Below, one piece after another: positions 38,638 through 51,453 of a stretch of 64,000 bases of DNA. This DNA comes from Stercorarius parasiticus. Its lineage: Eukaryota > Chordata > Aves > Charadriiformes > Stercorariidae. A model generated the notes under the pieces. That model saw only the letters and a program-made list of their open reading frames with translations. It made no database searches and had not been told where the DNA came from. Where the stretch lies: positions 558,001 to 622,000 of the forward strand of contig VWZL01001368.1 in the NCBI GenBank assembly GCA_013396915.1. The letters run 5' to 3'. How positions within the stretch are numbered: position 1 is the first letter of the stretch; every line of letters starts with the position of its first letter. The position numbers and the translations under genes are program-made.

Positions 38638-38745
38638 ATCTATATATAAAAAAATAAAAATACATATAATATATATGTGTGCGCACATGTCCATTTTAAT
38701 ATATATTTTTATTTAGGGAGGGATAGATAGATATAAAAATCAGGC
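38638..38745. repeat. AT-rich simple-sequence region
   Basis: TATATATAAAAAAATAAAAA, ACATATAATATATATGTGTG and GATAGATAGATATAAA words in succession. This is a compound microsatellite. Confidence 0.75.
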
Positions 38746-39144
38746 CTTAAGCTACAAGATGGGCACTCCACTCACAACTTCTAAGCTTCCCAAAGCTAAC
38801 AGCAGGTGCTGTTACAGACCGGGACCTAAATGTCAAGTACCAACATTGCTTAAGTGATACTTAATTAAAATATAAGAGAAATAGCATTCATGTATTAATT
38901 CAGTCATTCACAAGGTTTTTATACGTTCACAGCAAGAACCTAACTTACCCTTCAAGCACTCGAGCAACTTCAGGCACTCTAAGTTTTCACTTAATGGCTT
39001 TTTATTTGTAAAAGTACCACATCTCTGCATGTGAAAAAAAAAAAGCTGTCTTGATCTCTCTAGCTTTGTTAGGCCAGGTATCTACTATTTAGGTACACCC
39101 CATGCCGTCCTCTTATATTCTGTAGCCCTGAGCATCACATGCAT

Positions 39145-39171
39145 AGGTCACTTGTTCCACGAAAGTGACCT
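39145..39171. promoter_or_regulatory. perfect 9-bp inverted repeat containing AGGTCA half-sites
   Basis: AGGTCACTT (39145-39153) and AAGTGACCT (39163-39171) are exact reverse complements with a 9-bp spacer. The outer hexamers AGGTCA and TGACCT are canonical nuclear-receptor half-sites, but the 15-bp separation is not a standard response-element spacing. Function is therefore speculative. Confidence 0.3.
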
Positions 39172-42100
39172 TTCCTCTCAACAATATGCCACCAAGGACA
39201 CTCCTGGCAGAAGAAGAAAACAGAAATCAAGTAGATACTCTGAATATTTCAGTAAAACAGACAGACATATTAGTTAAATACAGTTTACCATAAAATATAT
39301 TTAAGTCCAAACAGAGCTGTGAGTCACAGTTATCTGTGCAACAGGAGCAGAACTTTGACCAGTGCTTTTTACAATGGAAATACTAAAGCCTACGCTACAT
39401 AAAAGGAATACCTGATATATCACATATCATGAAAAAGAATGAATTAAAAGTAATGGACATATGGAATCCATATGGGTGAGTAAAAATTGAGGGTTAATTA
39501 TTCATATATTATACAATCAATGAAGAGAGCTTAAATGTCAACCTGTGCTCCAGAATTTTCAAGTCAGTAGGAATCCACTATTAATTTTGAAGAATTAATT
39601 ACGTGCATGAAAATGTTTTAATAGCATTATATGACAAGAAAAAAAAAAAAAGAATGCATCAAGTCACATCATCCAAGTCAATATCCATTATCTAAAGAAA
39701 ACCAAGAGAAAGAAGAAAAATATCATGTTTAGAAAGGGATTCAAAAAACAACTCTTGCTTTTTCCACAAGAAATTAAATTTTGGGTTAAGGAATTTCTCT
39801 GCGTCACCAGAATCCACAAATATGGATTTAGTTTCTCCAAGAACTAGCTGATTTTCTTCATGAAAAGGGAACTCACCACAGGCATTAAGAAGTCTTTTAA
39901 AAATACTAAAAAAAAATAAGGAATCAACTCTTCAGCTTTTTGCAAAGGAAGATCAAGAAACACCAATCCTCTGTTTTAGCATGCACAGTTTTTTTTCTGC
40001 CTCTGTAACTCTTGACAAATCCATTGCTTTTTCAAGCAAAACTTCTGCCATTTACATCAAACTCAGAAGAGTGGAGTGTGATGATTTACCTCCATCAGAT
40101 GATATGGCTGCATCTCTTTCGATACCTCCCAGAGATCTCTTTTCAAAGCAGAAATGCATGTTCTTTAGTCAGGAAGATGCAATATCTTCACCATAACATC
40201 ACTGTTACACCAGCAGTGTCCCACTGACAAGGATGGGTGCTTTTCTAATGATGTCAGCAGAGTGATAAGGATGGTGAGAGAGACCACAGTTCATGGCTCC
40301 ACTGCATTTGGGACTAAGCATGGATTTGAACAACATGTCTCTGCCTGTTTTTCACTGTGAGGTTAAGTCTACATCCTTTGAAGATACCCGAGAAGCTGTA
40401 CTGGAAGACAGGACTTTACCACCCAATAGTCAGTGCTGCCATGACGGGTACCCAACTACTCGCCCTAGCCCTCTAGTCATCCTCTGTCTACGTGGAAGTG
40501 CCTTGCTGCACACTCCCATCAGCACCTTGCACGGCTCCTCATGGGCCTTGTTCTTCTCACATGGTGGAAGTAGTCCCAAGCGAGCATGATCTCTGCAGTT
40601 TCCAGTAGAGCAGACGGAAAGCAGAAATCCAGTCACTAGAGCACTCAGTTTGAAAAGCTAGACTTGGTTAAGCTCCACACCATCTCTGCTCTGATTTGGC
40701 AAGAGTTAAAGAAGTTAGAGGATTAGAGAAAACAAATGTCCTGTTATTTTAGAAAAGTTAATTCCTGGAATGATTGCTGCCAGGGGGCCGCAGCAACAGA
40801 GCAAACAAAAAGGGAGAGATTCAGGGTAATTCTTTCCTATCAAGTTGGCATACACCCCAGAGATTGTTCAGCAATTTTCCCGGATCAGTGAGAGAAAGTC
40901 AGCTGTGGGAACCTCGCCTTGCCTTTGCAAGCATCAGCAACTTCGTAAACACCCAGTAGAAGGGCTCCTAAGTGAGCAGAAACATGAAACCAGGCTGGAT
41001 TCCCAGCTGGTGTGAACGGGTGTCACTCCACCCACGGAAAGCCAGGCTTGGTGGTTTTAGCTCTCCTGTGGAGGCTGTGCTCCCAAATACCACCAGCCCT
41101 TCCAGGCTTGCAGTCGGCCACTGAGCAGACTTTGAGAAGCGACTGCATGCAGAGGCTCTGTGGGAATCCCCCTCTTGGGCCTGCGTGGGCAGCAGAGTTG
41201 CTCCCCAGCCATCCACATTTCTGTGACGCTATTTTAGACCATATTAGGGATGAGGAACTGGCCTTAGATAGGGCACCCTCAAACCGCCCCCAGTAGCACA
41301 GCACCGCAGGCCACCCCACTCAAAGCACTGGAAGGAGCCTATTTGCCCCTTATCAGCAATAAAAAGGTGGCAAAGGAAGGTTAGCCTTAAGTTAACCACA
41401 TAGGATTCCCTCGGGCACCATTAGGCAGAGTACAAAGCCAGAACAGAAACTGAACGGTTAAACTGCATTCCTCTCAGAGTACCCATTAAAAGAAAAGCCC
41501 TTGTCTTCAGCCAACTGCAAATCCAGTATTCTGCAGAAGTGAATTAAAGTGGCTGGAACAGAGCTTTTCTAAAGCAGTTTACATTGGACAGATCACAAGA
41601 ACAATAATCACAAAACATGCTTTCTGTGAACCTTCCAAATTATCACATTTCTTCTTTTGACAACAACAGAAAACATTCAGAAGGGGGGGAAGAAAAAAAA
41701 AAAGTCTGAAGTCTAAGGGATAATCATAAGGCAATTGCAAGGGTTAAGGGTCTGAAACAGGGACAAAAGCAAAAACAGAAGAGTCAAGTCTTTTGAGTGT
41801 ATCTCAAACTCATAGTGATAGAAGAAATCAGATACTTTCTTGGTAACCAAGTCCAAAAGCACTACAAGAAAGATAGCCAGTTTTCTCAGAATTTATAGCT
41901 GATGAACAAAACACTAGTTATTCATATCACTGTAACATCCAAGTGAAATCAGTACCTTGCTATGCTGGTCAAACACGCAGAAACAGGCAGTCCTTTCCCA
42001 AAGAGATTGCAAAGCAACTGGATAAACCAGAAACCAGGAAAAAGAAGAGCAACCAAAGGAAAGCCTTGATGGAGCAGGTCAAGAGCTCAGGACCCCTCAC

Positions 42101-44252
42101 TCGGGAGCACACCACCTGCTACAAGTTTCTGAGCATTAGTTTCAGGTGAGAGGCATTATTGCACCTTGGTCTTTTTATACCTACAGACCTGCAGTACTCT
42201 TAGTGCTCTGGCAGTTTTGCTGGCTTGCTTTCCCAAAGGCAGGCTTTCTGACAAGCTCAGGAGTAAAATAATCAAAGATTAGTTAATACTCACAGATTTG
42301 GCATGATGGAGTATCCTAAATCATGTGGTTAACAGCCAGCTGGAGCTGCCCAGCCCCACAGCCTAGCAGACCCTCTTCATCCCTGCATAGCTTTGCAAGG
42401 CATCTCAGCTGCATTGGACTGAATTTCAGGAGATCTTTCCTTTCCAAGAAATAGGGACCAAAACACCTTTTAGTTTCTAAATTACCTCACAAGGCCTCCC
42501 TCCTTCATGTGGTCTCCCAAAGTTGTTGCTCCCCAATCCCACACCCACAGTGAGTCCTCCCTGCAGACCTACCTCTTTCCTCACCAGGTCTAAGCTCCAT
42601 GAGCCCAGCCGTCTCCTAAGCCACCGTGCTGATGGGCACAGGTGTCCATGCCCCCTGCAATGCTCACCACAGCCTTCCTTGCAGGAGGAGGGAGGACACC
42701 ACTACATGCCAAGGACAACCGTGATGCCCCCTCCTTTCTGCCTTAATGCTCTGGTTTGGGGCTGCTCTTAAAGGAGTCAAGGTGCAAATCCACTGCTGGG
42801 CACACATACCCAGCTGCTCCTCTGCCCTTGGCATTGGCAGCATAGTCTGGAGGTGTAAAAGCAAAGATGTTTTTCAGATGGTAATGTCTAAAATAATGAT
42901 CTTCTGAGCCCAAATGTTCTTTCATGTACCTTAAGTTTCTTCTGAACGTTAAATGGGGAAAAAATAAGATTTTAGCACAGCAAGTCAAAAGATAAGTTAC
43001 TGACATTAATGTTTGAACATCAGCCTGAGTTCCTGATGCAGTTCCATGCTGACTTGCATGGAAACTGAACTAGTTTCATTTAAGCTGTATGGTTTGATAT
43101 GACTGTGTAGGTCATTTAATTTCTCTACATTTTTCACTTTGAGAGCAGATTGCAAAACTGGGTATTAGCTGCAATCAAATGGAATCCTTTTCTTTTTTTT
43201 TTTCTGGGTGGATAATTTCAGTAACTATTTAGCAAGGCTCAAATGACAGGCTTAGCAAGTCTTGGGCAGTTAAAAATTTCCTCTGTATTTGAACGTGCAA
43301 GATTTCAATCCACTTCTCATTGTTATCCCTTCTTTGGAGTTCAAATATTTCAGTATTTCCTGGAATGCATATGAGCACTACAAATATAATGAGGCAGAAA
43401 TTCACTTTCAAAACATTTTGGCATTACAGATTCAGACCTACTTTTAAGCGTAGGCCAGATTTCACATTAATTTGTATCCAGGAAGTTCAGAGAGCTCCAC
43501 GCGCACACCTTGAAAGCAGAAACAAACCATCTGAAATTAATGAGATAAGTGTGGGTCCCATCTTTCTATCTGGGAAAGGTGGAGTGAAAAGTTCAAAACC
43601 AAAAACTATATATAAAATCAAGACTATTAATTAAATGCTGAGCCAGAATCTATCAAAGGCAAAGGAAGTAATTCCATGTGCTCCACTTGGCATGGGATCA
43701 GGCGCTTCGTTTGAAATTTAGCAGGGTGAGGAACATGGAAAAGAACACAGTGTTACCTTTTGCTTTTCAAAAGGCAGAGTTTCTTCTCCACCCTTCTAGG
43801 GAAGTTTTCTAACCAAGTGATCAGCACATGCCTTCAGATCAGGGAACTGATTCTGAATGATTGCCTAGCTCATTTGAGTATATTTTCCAAGATTTGGAGA
43901 GCTTCTGTTCACAGTCAGTTCTCCCTGGGTTCCTCCTTGCCCTGGTGGCAGAGGTAGCTCTGCTTGATGCTCTGTCCATGTGTCTGTCTCTCCATGTAAT
44001 TTCACCCCTCTGCTTGGTAGAGGCACCACCAGACACACACCAGTGACTAAACCATGCAGTGCCTAAGGCCTTCCTGCATCCCTACTGAAATCCCTCCACT
44101 GGAATAGCTGAGGTCACCACCGGCGCTCTCTGACTTTTCATGGCTGTGATTATTCACCACAGCTTCTATGCTACGTATTGCTACTACAGCGACCAGAAGG
44201 ATCAACCACAGCAACATATATGACAGATTTTTCTCATTATTACAAGGCTCCG

Positions 44253-44624
44253 CTCCTCTCCTCTTCCTCTTTCTCTCTTTCTCTTTCTTTCTCTTTTTCT
44301 CTTTCTCTTTCTCTTCTTTCTCTTTTCCCTCCCCTTCCCTTCCCTCCCCTCCCTTCCCCTCCCCTTCCTCTTCCCTTCCCTTCCTCTTCCCTTCCCCATC
44401 CCAACCCCTCTTCTCCTTTTGTTTTTTCTTTTCTCTTCTTTTCACTTTTTTATCTTTTGTCTTTCTTCTCTCTCTTTTACTATTCTTTTCCTTTTTTCTT
44501 TTCTTCTTTCCTTCTTTTCTTTTTTCTTCTTTCTTTCTTTTTTCTTCTCTTTTCTTTTTTTGTCTCTTCTTTTTATTTTCTTTTTCTCCTTTGCCCTGTC
44601 TTTCTTCTTTTCTTTTTCCACCTT
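44253..44624 (+). repeat. large polypyrimidine tract
   Basis: About 370 bp are almost entirely C and T on the plus strand. Positions 44253-44397 form an uninterrupted 145-nt pyrimidine run, first CTTT/CTCTTT-rich and then CCCTT/CCCCTT-rich. The rest is broken by isolated purines. Such tracts can form triplex (H-DNA) and are prone to expansion and sequencing error. The Ser/Phe/Leu-rich and Lys/Glu/Arg-rich frames over it on the two strands are artefacts of composition. Confidence 0.95.
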
Positions 44625-45169
44625 AGATGTAAACCCATCTTTTTTTCAGCTTCTTATAGTGCTGCCAGTAGTTATTCCTAGGAATATACATTGCAGTTAA
44701 TCTCCCTAACCTTAAAGTAACTATCCCAGTCAGAAAATGAGATTAACTTCCTGAACTTTTTGCAGTTGCTGCCAGAAAGGCCAAACTCTTAAAGTTTGTG
44801 ATCTCAGTTTTATACGTAAGCAACCACTAGGTACAAAGATACAATCTGTTTATACCCAAATGATCTGTGGAGGTCTTTCACAAGACCTTTGGGGAGGCAT
44901 CTCTCTGCTTCAGTAATGGGAGATTGGGAAACTGCGGTTGTTCATATTGGTTTTACGGGAAAAATAGAATGTCCTCACTTTGCAAAACAATTTAACTTCT
45001 CTGCTATGCTGCAACACATGCATTTTAAAATCAACACAATGGCTCTGTAAGACAGACAATGGATTCCATCTGTCTAAACAGAGATGGCCTCTGCTATCAG
45101 GTCAGCTCGGAATCTCTAGTTTGTCCATTTGATTGGAAAGTACCAAACTATGTACAGACATCTTAAAAG

Positions 45170-45262
45170 AAGGGAGTGGGACTTGCCCAGCATCAAACAG
45201 GAAATCTATAGCATGCAGATTTTCTGATAGCCCTCAGTTAGCCCAACAACCGCTGGACCAGT
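45170..45262 (-). mobile_element. MIR-like SINE fragment
   Basis: On the minus strand the order GTCCAGCGGTTG ... GGCTAACTGAGGGC ... TTTCCTGTTTGATG ... CTGGGCAAGTCCCACT parallels a tRNA-derived CORE/MIR SINE. It has an A-box region like GTCTAGTGGTTAG, then the tRNA-to-core junction, then the block ending in GGGCAAGTCAC. It is very diverged and lacks a clear 3' part. Confidence 0.55.
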
Positions 45263-46445
45263 CTTCTTCACGAGGATAAATCCTTAAAAGCCATGGAAAC
45301 CAACAGAGCTATGATGAATCCCACCATTTCAAGACTCGCTCCTTTATCTGCTGTTATCAGTCTTCATCCCACCTTAAAAGTTCAGTTTCTGGCTCCTGTT
45401 CTGTGAAGAATTTGAAGAACTCCCTTTGATTTTATTTGTAGAAAGAGGTGGGGAATGTACTTGACCAGTCCAATTAAGACTGCTTTCAATCACACAGTGC
45501 TTATTTTCATAACACTGCAAATGTTCATACCCAACCTATTCAAATGCGTGCTGCATAAGTGAAAGAGCTTCTATGTCAACTTATCAAGTAATATCAGCTT
45601 GATTACAGCATTTGGGGGCTGACTAAATGCCCAGGTAGTACTATCAACAACCAGATATTTAAAAAATACTGCTAGCAAAATCATCAGCAGAATTCCCTTC
45701 CAATCATTTCCTAAAAAACTCCTTAAAAAATCAGGTCCCTAAGGCCCAGAGAACCAAGCTGGACAAATTCCAGGCCTGCAAGGAAGCCAGCAATAACCTG
45801 CATTTTGTTCCACAGACAAGTATATGTACAAGATATGTTGCCAGCTCTATCAACTTTATCACAAATCTTGCTATTGCTTCTTTTCCTTTTAAAATCTCAT
45901 CTAGGTATATTGTTCTATCATACTATTTTAGAACTCTCTTCTAATTTTTTAAACAGCTCCTAATTGTTTTAGGGTCTGATTCTGGGTACTGGAGTACTAA
46001 AGGTTGGCAATTGTCCACACTTCTCACAATAAGCTACTCACAAAAAAGGTTAGGATTTGTCCTTTCTTCAAACACAGTTCAGTAAATGAGTCTTCTACTG
46101 ATGTCACCTGCTAACATTGCTAATAGCAAGGTCATTAATGCAAATACAAATATCATATAAAGCCCCATGAGGCATTTGATTTAAGAAACACCTAAATTTT
46201 AGATCATATCATAATTTAAAGTGCAATGACAAGAGAGAGAAAACACTTTTTAACCCTACCAAAGAAACAAAACGCCCCCAAGCTTTAGGGTTTCTGGATG
46301 AGAGCACAGAAAAATATGAAAGCTTTTCCCATAAGGAGTTAAAGGCATGAGGGTTTGTGTACCTGGAACGTCTCTAATATGTTAATCATTTGTCTATAAA
46401 CAAATATAACAAACTGCAATATTCAGAAACAGGAAAAAATTCATG

Positions 46446-46842
46446 ATCACAGAATGGTAGGGGTTGGAAGGGACCTCTGGGGATCATCTAGTCCAACCCC
46501 CCTGCCAGAGCAGGGTCACCTAGAGCAGGCTGGACAGGAACGCAGGTGGGTGTTGAATGGCTCCAGAGACGGAGACTCCACCACCTCTCTGGGCAGCCTG
46601 TTCCAGTGCTCTGACACCCTCACAGGAAAGAAGTTCCTCCTCATGTTTAAATGGAACTTCCTATGTTCAAGTTTGTGCCCGTTACCTCTTGTCTGGGCAC
46701 CACCGAAAAGAGCTTGACCCCATCCTCCTGACACCCACCCTTTAAGTATTTATAAGCGTTGATAAGATCCCCCCTCAGTCGTCTTTTTTCCAGACTAAAA
46801 AGACCCAAGTCCCTCAGCCTTTCTTCATAAGAGAGATGCTAA
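46446..46842 (-). mobile_element. CR1 LINE 3' end, 5'-truncated
   Basis: The plus strand is the reverse complement of a CR1 3' end. It begins with the tail CACAGAATGGTAGGGGTTGG, then AAGGGACCTCTGGGGATCAT and CTAGTCCAACCCCCCTGCC, followed by CCACCTCTCTGGGCAGCCTG, TTCCAGTGCTCTGAC and GAAGTTCCTCCTCATGTT. It runs to the end of the ORF2 remnant, with antisense CCCAAGTCCCTCAGCCTTTC near 46803-46822. About 400 bp are kept. Divergence looks moderate, comparable to the copy at 2.2-2.8 kb. The octamer tail itself is eroded. Confidence 0.93.
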
Positions 46843-48668
46843 CTTAGGTTCAGACTCAAAGTCCTTTGAAATCAATGAGTTGCCCTTCACTGCCTTCGAA
46901 GAGCAATGGATTAGGCTTTTAATTCTCCAATGCTTCTGGCACAAAATAGATCTGTCAATGTCTTCTAATAGTTTTCATACTTGTGGAGAATCAATTGCTT
47001 AGTCAGAGGTACAATGCTTTGGAAACACACTCTAAAATTCTACAAATGCAATTGTAAATGCAAAGCAGATAGGACAACCAGTGCATTAGAAGACAATCTG
47101 AAGAAGGCAGGTCCATAAAACCACACAAAATGAGTCAGCAAGCAGGACAGAATCTTTGAAAGTATTAACAAATGCAAACTTGTTAACAAATTAACATTTC
47201 TTACCAAATTAAATATCACTGACTGGGAGTAGCAGGTCCTCACACCTCAACAGGTCTAAGATAGTTAATACTGGTTTGCAACCAGGATCTGCTGCCATTC
47301 TGTTTGGTCATGTAAGCTCTTGCCAGGTCTGCTGCTGTTACAGCCAGAACTGTTCTGCAGAAGTATGAGGAGACTCGGGCTGCACACAAGCGTAATGCAT
47401 CAGCCTTACTTACCATACTACAGAACCTGCAGGTTTCTATCAACGCAGATGTAACTGAGTATAAGCCTCAAGCAGTGTTTTCTCTTTGATCCTGGTTACT
47501 CTTAAGGTCCTTTCTCTATCTCAAGCTGTTCCCCATCAAATATGTCCCTTGAAGTACAGAGAATTTAGTAGAGTGGATATGTTACATCAAGTGGGCAGAA
47601 CTGCCTAGGAGTATAGGCAGTTAGACAATGGGTTTTGTTCCTGAAAACCTGAACTCAGAAAAATGATGCCCCAGTGACTCATGTATGGTTTTGTAGAGTG
47701 ACTGCTTCATGATCCTATTTTCCTTTGGCTAGATTGCATTTCCCATTAAGCAGCACAGTATACTCTCATGATAAACTTGTGATATATCACTGGAGTCCCA
47801 TGGCCACCTGGGCTGAAGATGAAACACATGAGATACTTGAACCACAATTTGCAGGAAGCTCCGCAGTGACCCTGCTGAGCCGGTATTTCCATCTTTCAGC
47901 TAAAAGCCTTCACTTCTGGCTTTGGGAGAGAGAAAGGGTTTTGATGAAAAGACCAAAAAAGTCATGAGAACAGTTACTTTTCTCACACAACATTTGCTTT
48001 AGTCAGAGGCCCAGGAGAAGAGAACGTCAGTAGGAAACGTACACACTGTGCATTTTCATATGCAACTTTTTAATGTGAAACTTTAGCTTCTCCAAAAACG
48101 GATCTGCAAAAGATGAGAGCTACGTATGCATTCCTCTACCAGGTTACACATCTTCAAATTCCTTCTTGGACTTTGAAGCTCTTTTGGCCAATTTGGGGTG
48201 GTTATTAGATAGACAAATAGTGAAACCGTGAAGCACAGAAGCAATTGCAGTGATGTGGGCTCCTCCCCAGCCTGCTTTCCCGAGTATCTTGTAAATAAGC
48301 AGTGTGACATTGCTCACTGTAAATTAGAACATCACAGAGGCCTTTTAAGGCCGGCAGTTTAGTGTACCCTTTACCCTATGATTTTTAAGAATTCCTTGTT
48401 AACTAAGGGCTAATTGGTGCTTGCTAATTCACTTCTATCTGTAGCTCTAGAGAATAGAAAAAAAAAACCCCTAAAATTTAACAACTTGTCCCCACCTCAA
48501 CCCTTGCTTGGCCTCCCTTCAATGCTTGACGCAGCCTGTGCCAAAAAAAGAGATCTTGTTGCAAAAGTTTCATGGGTCCTTGGCATATGAGATCCCAGGC
48601 ACTTTTCTCACACGTCTGATCCAAATTCCAGTCACAACAGAAACATACAGCAATCAAATTGATCGGTT

Positions 48669-48688
48669 GTCACCTTTAAAAAGGTGAC
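48669..48688. repeat. 20-bp near-perfect palindrome
   Basis: GTCACCTTTAAAAAGGTGAC: a 9-bp stem around an AA centre. It pairs a CACCT with an AGGTG, a bipartite arrangement known from ZEB-type repressor sites. That use here is only a guess. Confidence 0.6.
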
Positions 48689-48803
48689 TATCTCACTGTT
48701 TATCAGTGTATTTTTATCACATTGGCCAGTATCATGCAGCCCTCTGTGTGGGGAGGTTACTTGATCCTGCAGGAACTGCTCTGAGGTTGGTTTTGTGTTG
48801 TGG

Positions 48804-48824
48804 TTTTTTTTTTTTTTTTTTTTT
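48804..48824. repeat. poly(T) run, 21 nt
   Basis: Twenty-one consecutive T. No retroposon body is visible on the minus-strand side. Confidence 0.95.
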
Positions 48825-48987
48825 CACCAGCTAATAGCGTTTAGCATTTCACCAGGCCACATTAAACTCAATGTACAAGCAGTTAAGAAAAGTACTGTAT
48901 CTGGCACTGCTTAATGTCACTGACGTGAAATGTGAGCAGCTGTGCCAGCATTCCTGAACTCTGAAAGTACTTTACCTTTCCTCTGTC

Positions 48988-49044
48988 TTTTGGCAATTAA
49001 ATACATTTTAATACATTTTGGGGAAATAAATACGTTTTAATACA
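48988..49044. repeat. tandem duplication of a 28/29-bp unit
   Basis: The first unit (48988-49015) and second unit (49016-49044) share TTTTGG at the left, TAAATAC in the middle and TTTTAATACA at the right, differing at a few positions. It is a small recent tandem duplication. Confidence 0.85.
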
Positions 49045-51425
49045 GTGCTATAATGTTAGGAAGGTCAAAGGATTAACTATGTCTTGTCATTTAGATATTA
49101 AAAGAAATGACCATTTTAGTCATAGAGGTGCCTAGCTGCCTTTTATCTCCGGGTTCACCAGGCTGAGAATTTACAGTGCTCTGCGAGTGGCAGAGCTGTA
49201 TGACAATTTAATGAAACGCTCTCCCCAGTTTTTGCGTATGCACGCACACTCACTGCAAGAGCTATTCTGACTGCTACTTCAGCCTTAGCACATTGTCATT
49301 GGACATCTTTGGGCTCAGCTTTAATCTTTGGAGAGGCAAGGCCAAAACTCTGATTAATATCAACAGGCATCAAAAGCCTCTATTTCAATGAACTTAAAAA
49401 AAAGACGACCTTTAGATTTTGTATGTAAGTCAAGAATGGGGATATTTTCCCTTTGTCTGCTTGTTTTTATATTAAAAAAAAAAAAAGACAAAATAACTTT
49501 TTTCTTTTGATTTTGATTTTATAGACCTGAGAAGAAAAGCAGCATTTGCCTTCCAGCACAATTAAGCGATCCCTTTCAACAGGTGAATCTTCGCATGAAT
49601 ATGGCCTCGCTGGCCTTTGCACATAGAGTGGACAGCTGCCGAGGCTGGTGGGCTTCTGGTAGTGGGTAACTTGTTCCTCCTGGCCACTAATCAAAAAAGA
49701 CCGACTTTAAAATGACAGTTCTAGGGCACACGTTGCAGACAACAGTGCAGGCACTTCCAAGTGTGTGGGAAGATTCTGGAGAAGAGATACCAGGAACGAG
49801 ATTTGCGTAGGAGAAAGAAAAATCCATTACTATCCATTTGCCTGTTTGATTGGAATTTTCTTTTGATGCATTAAAATATCCCTCAGCGAGATCCTCATGG
49901 AGCCCAAGAGGCCATGGACCACAGAGTCAGAACAGATGCCAAAATGGAAATCTCACTTTCCAATGGTAGTTACAGCACCCTGGCAAACAGCTACAGGTAG
50001 ATACGGTTTTGAAGCAGACAACAGGTGTGTCCTGTATCTCTCTGGGTTTTTTTTCAATATAGTGATGTGTAAATCAAGTTAAACTAAAGCCAATACCACA
50101 CACACTCACATCATGGCAGCACCAGCAGATTCCTTTCCAAATTAAGCAGAGAAATATAAAACACATTAGTTGCCAGAGGCAGCTGTATATAGTCACTCGT
50201 AACCAAATGCCTTCCTTGAAATTGGAGGGATCTCAGTATATGAGGTCCAGAATCCCATGTGATGGTTGTTTTCCAGTTTTGCAGTACAAGAGAAAACCAT
50301 TTTGAAATTACAAGATTGTCAAAATGGAACTGAACTCTAGAGAGACGTATTCCTGAAGATTCCTGGGAAGAGTGCAGTAAATTTTGTAAATAGTCTTTTT
50401 CTGCATTTATTTGTTAATTATTAAAGGAAAAGGGTACTTTAACAGCTTAGATATTAGCAAGACAATTATTTAACTGTCCTCCACATCATCCAAAATCAAC
50501 GGACCAAACCTTGTGAAAGGGCAAAATTTCACGATCAGACCTTGGAAGCTACAGGACTTTTTAGGCTTCCAGACACCCACCTATTTAATGACTTCCATTT
50601 ATTTCTGACTTGAACAGGAGTTAGCGACAGTCTGTGGGTGAGCGTAGGACTTAAACACTGAGAAGGCAAAACGGTATCTGGATTTCTCTTACCGCAGTAA
50701 ACACTGGAGGTGAGACAGAATAATGCCTCTGATTATCCCTTTAGGCATCTGACTGTCAACATAGCAAAGAGGAAGACACTAAAAAAAAAAAAAAAAGAGA
50801 AAGCGAAACACTGCTTGCGTGTGAACTCTGCACAAAATATGTTACGGAGTTAATAGCCTGATATTTAGCTGATTTAAACCAGCATTGTTACGTTAAAGTC
50901 AAAGAAGCTCTGCCAATTTACTGTAGCTAAGGATGTGGTGATTAGCTATTTCTATTGCCTGGAAAAGCACAGAAAAAAAGAATTTTTTTTAGAAATTCTT
51001 GAACAAAACTGAGCAATATTTTAGTATATCTTATGCATGTGATTTTTAGAAATGGGAAGAAAAAAGCCCTTAATAAAGTAAAACCAGCAAATTTATTTGT
51101 TAATGTTATCTGACAGTACTGAACAGTTTTCATTAGTAAACAAAGTTTAGTTCAATACCAGATTATCCACTTTATGTGAAGCTGAATTCAAATTGCTGCT
51201 TTTCTCATTAAAAAAGGGATGTTCCCCTTAGATTAAAAGGAAGGTGGGCTATATCAAAACCTCTTCCAATCCAGTTTCAATTCTTCCCCTACGGTGTCCC
51301 TATTCTCTATTCAGACTTATTTCTATATTTATTTAAGAAGTCACTCTTCCAGGATCTCATGATGTCTTTAGCACATGGACGGAGTATGGAGTTCGGTGCC
51401 AGGAATGCAGTGCAAGAGAGGGGGG

Positions 51426-51453
51426 AAAAAAAAAAAAAAAAAAGGAAAAAAAA
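51426..51453. repeat. A-rich run
   Basis: Eighteen A, GG, then eight A. Simple sequence. Confidence 0.95.

Larger units (their letters stand above)
35589..46445. other. intergenic DNA with scattered repeats
   Basis: About 11 kb with no recognisable exon. It holds MIR-like SINEs near 36.3 and 45.2 kb, an A/T palindrome (36359-36390), a 109-bp imperfect palindrome (38344-38452), an AT-rich microsatellite region (38638-38745), a nuclear-receptor-like inverted repeat (39145-39171) and a large polypyrimidine tract (44253-44624). All open frames lack protein-like features. Confidence 0.65.

Noticed and set aside
44047..44681. Ser/Phe/Leu-rich frames (plus) and Lys/Glu/Arg-rich frames (minus)
   Set aside because: They are translations of the polypyrimidine tract and reflect composition only.
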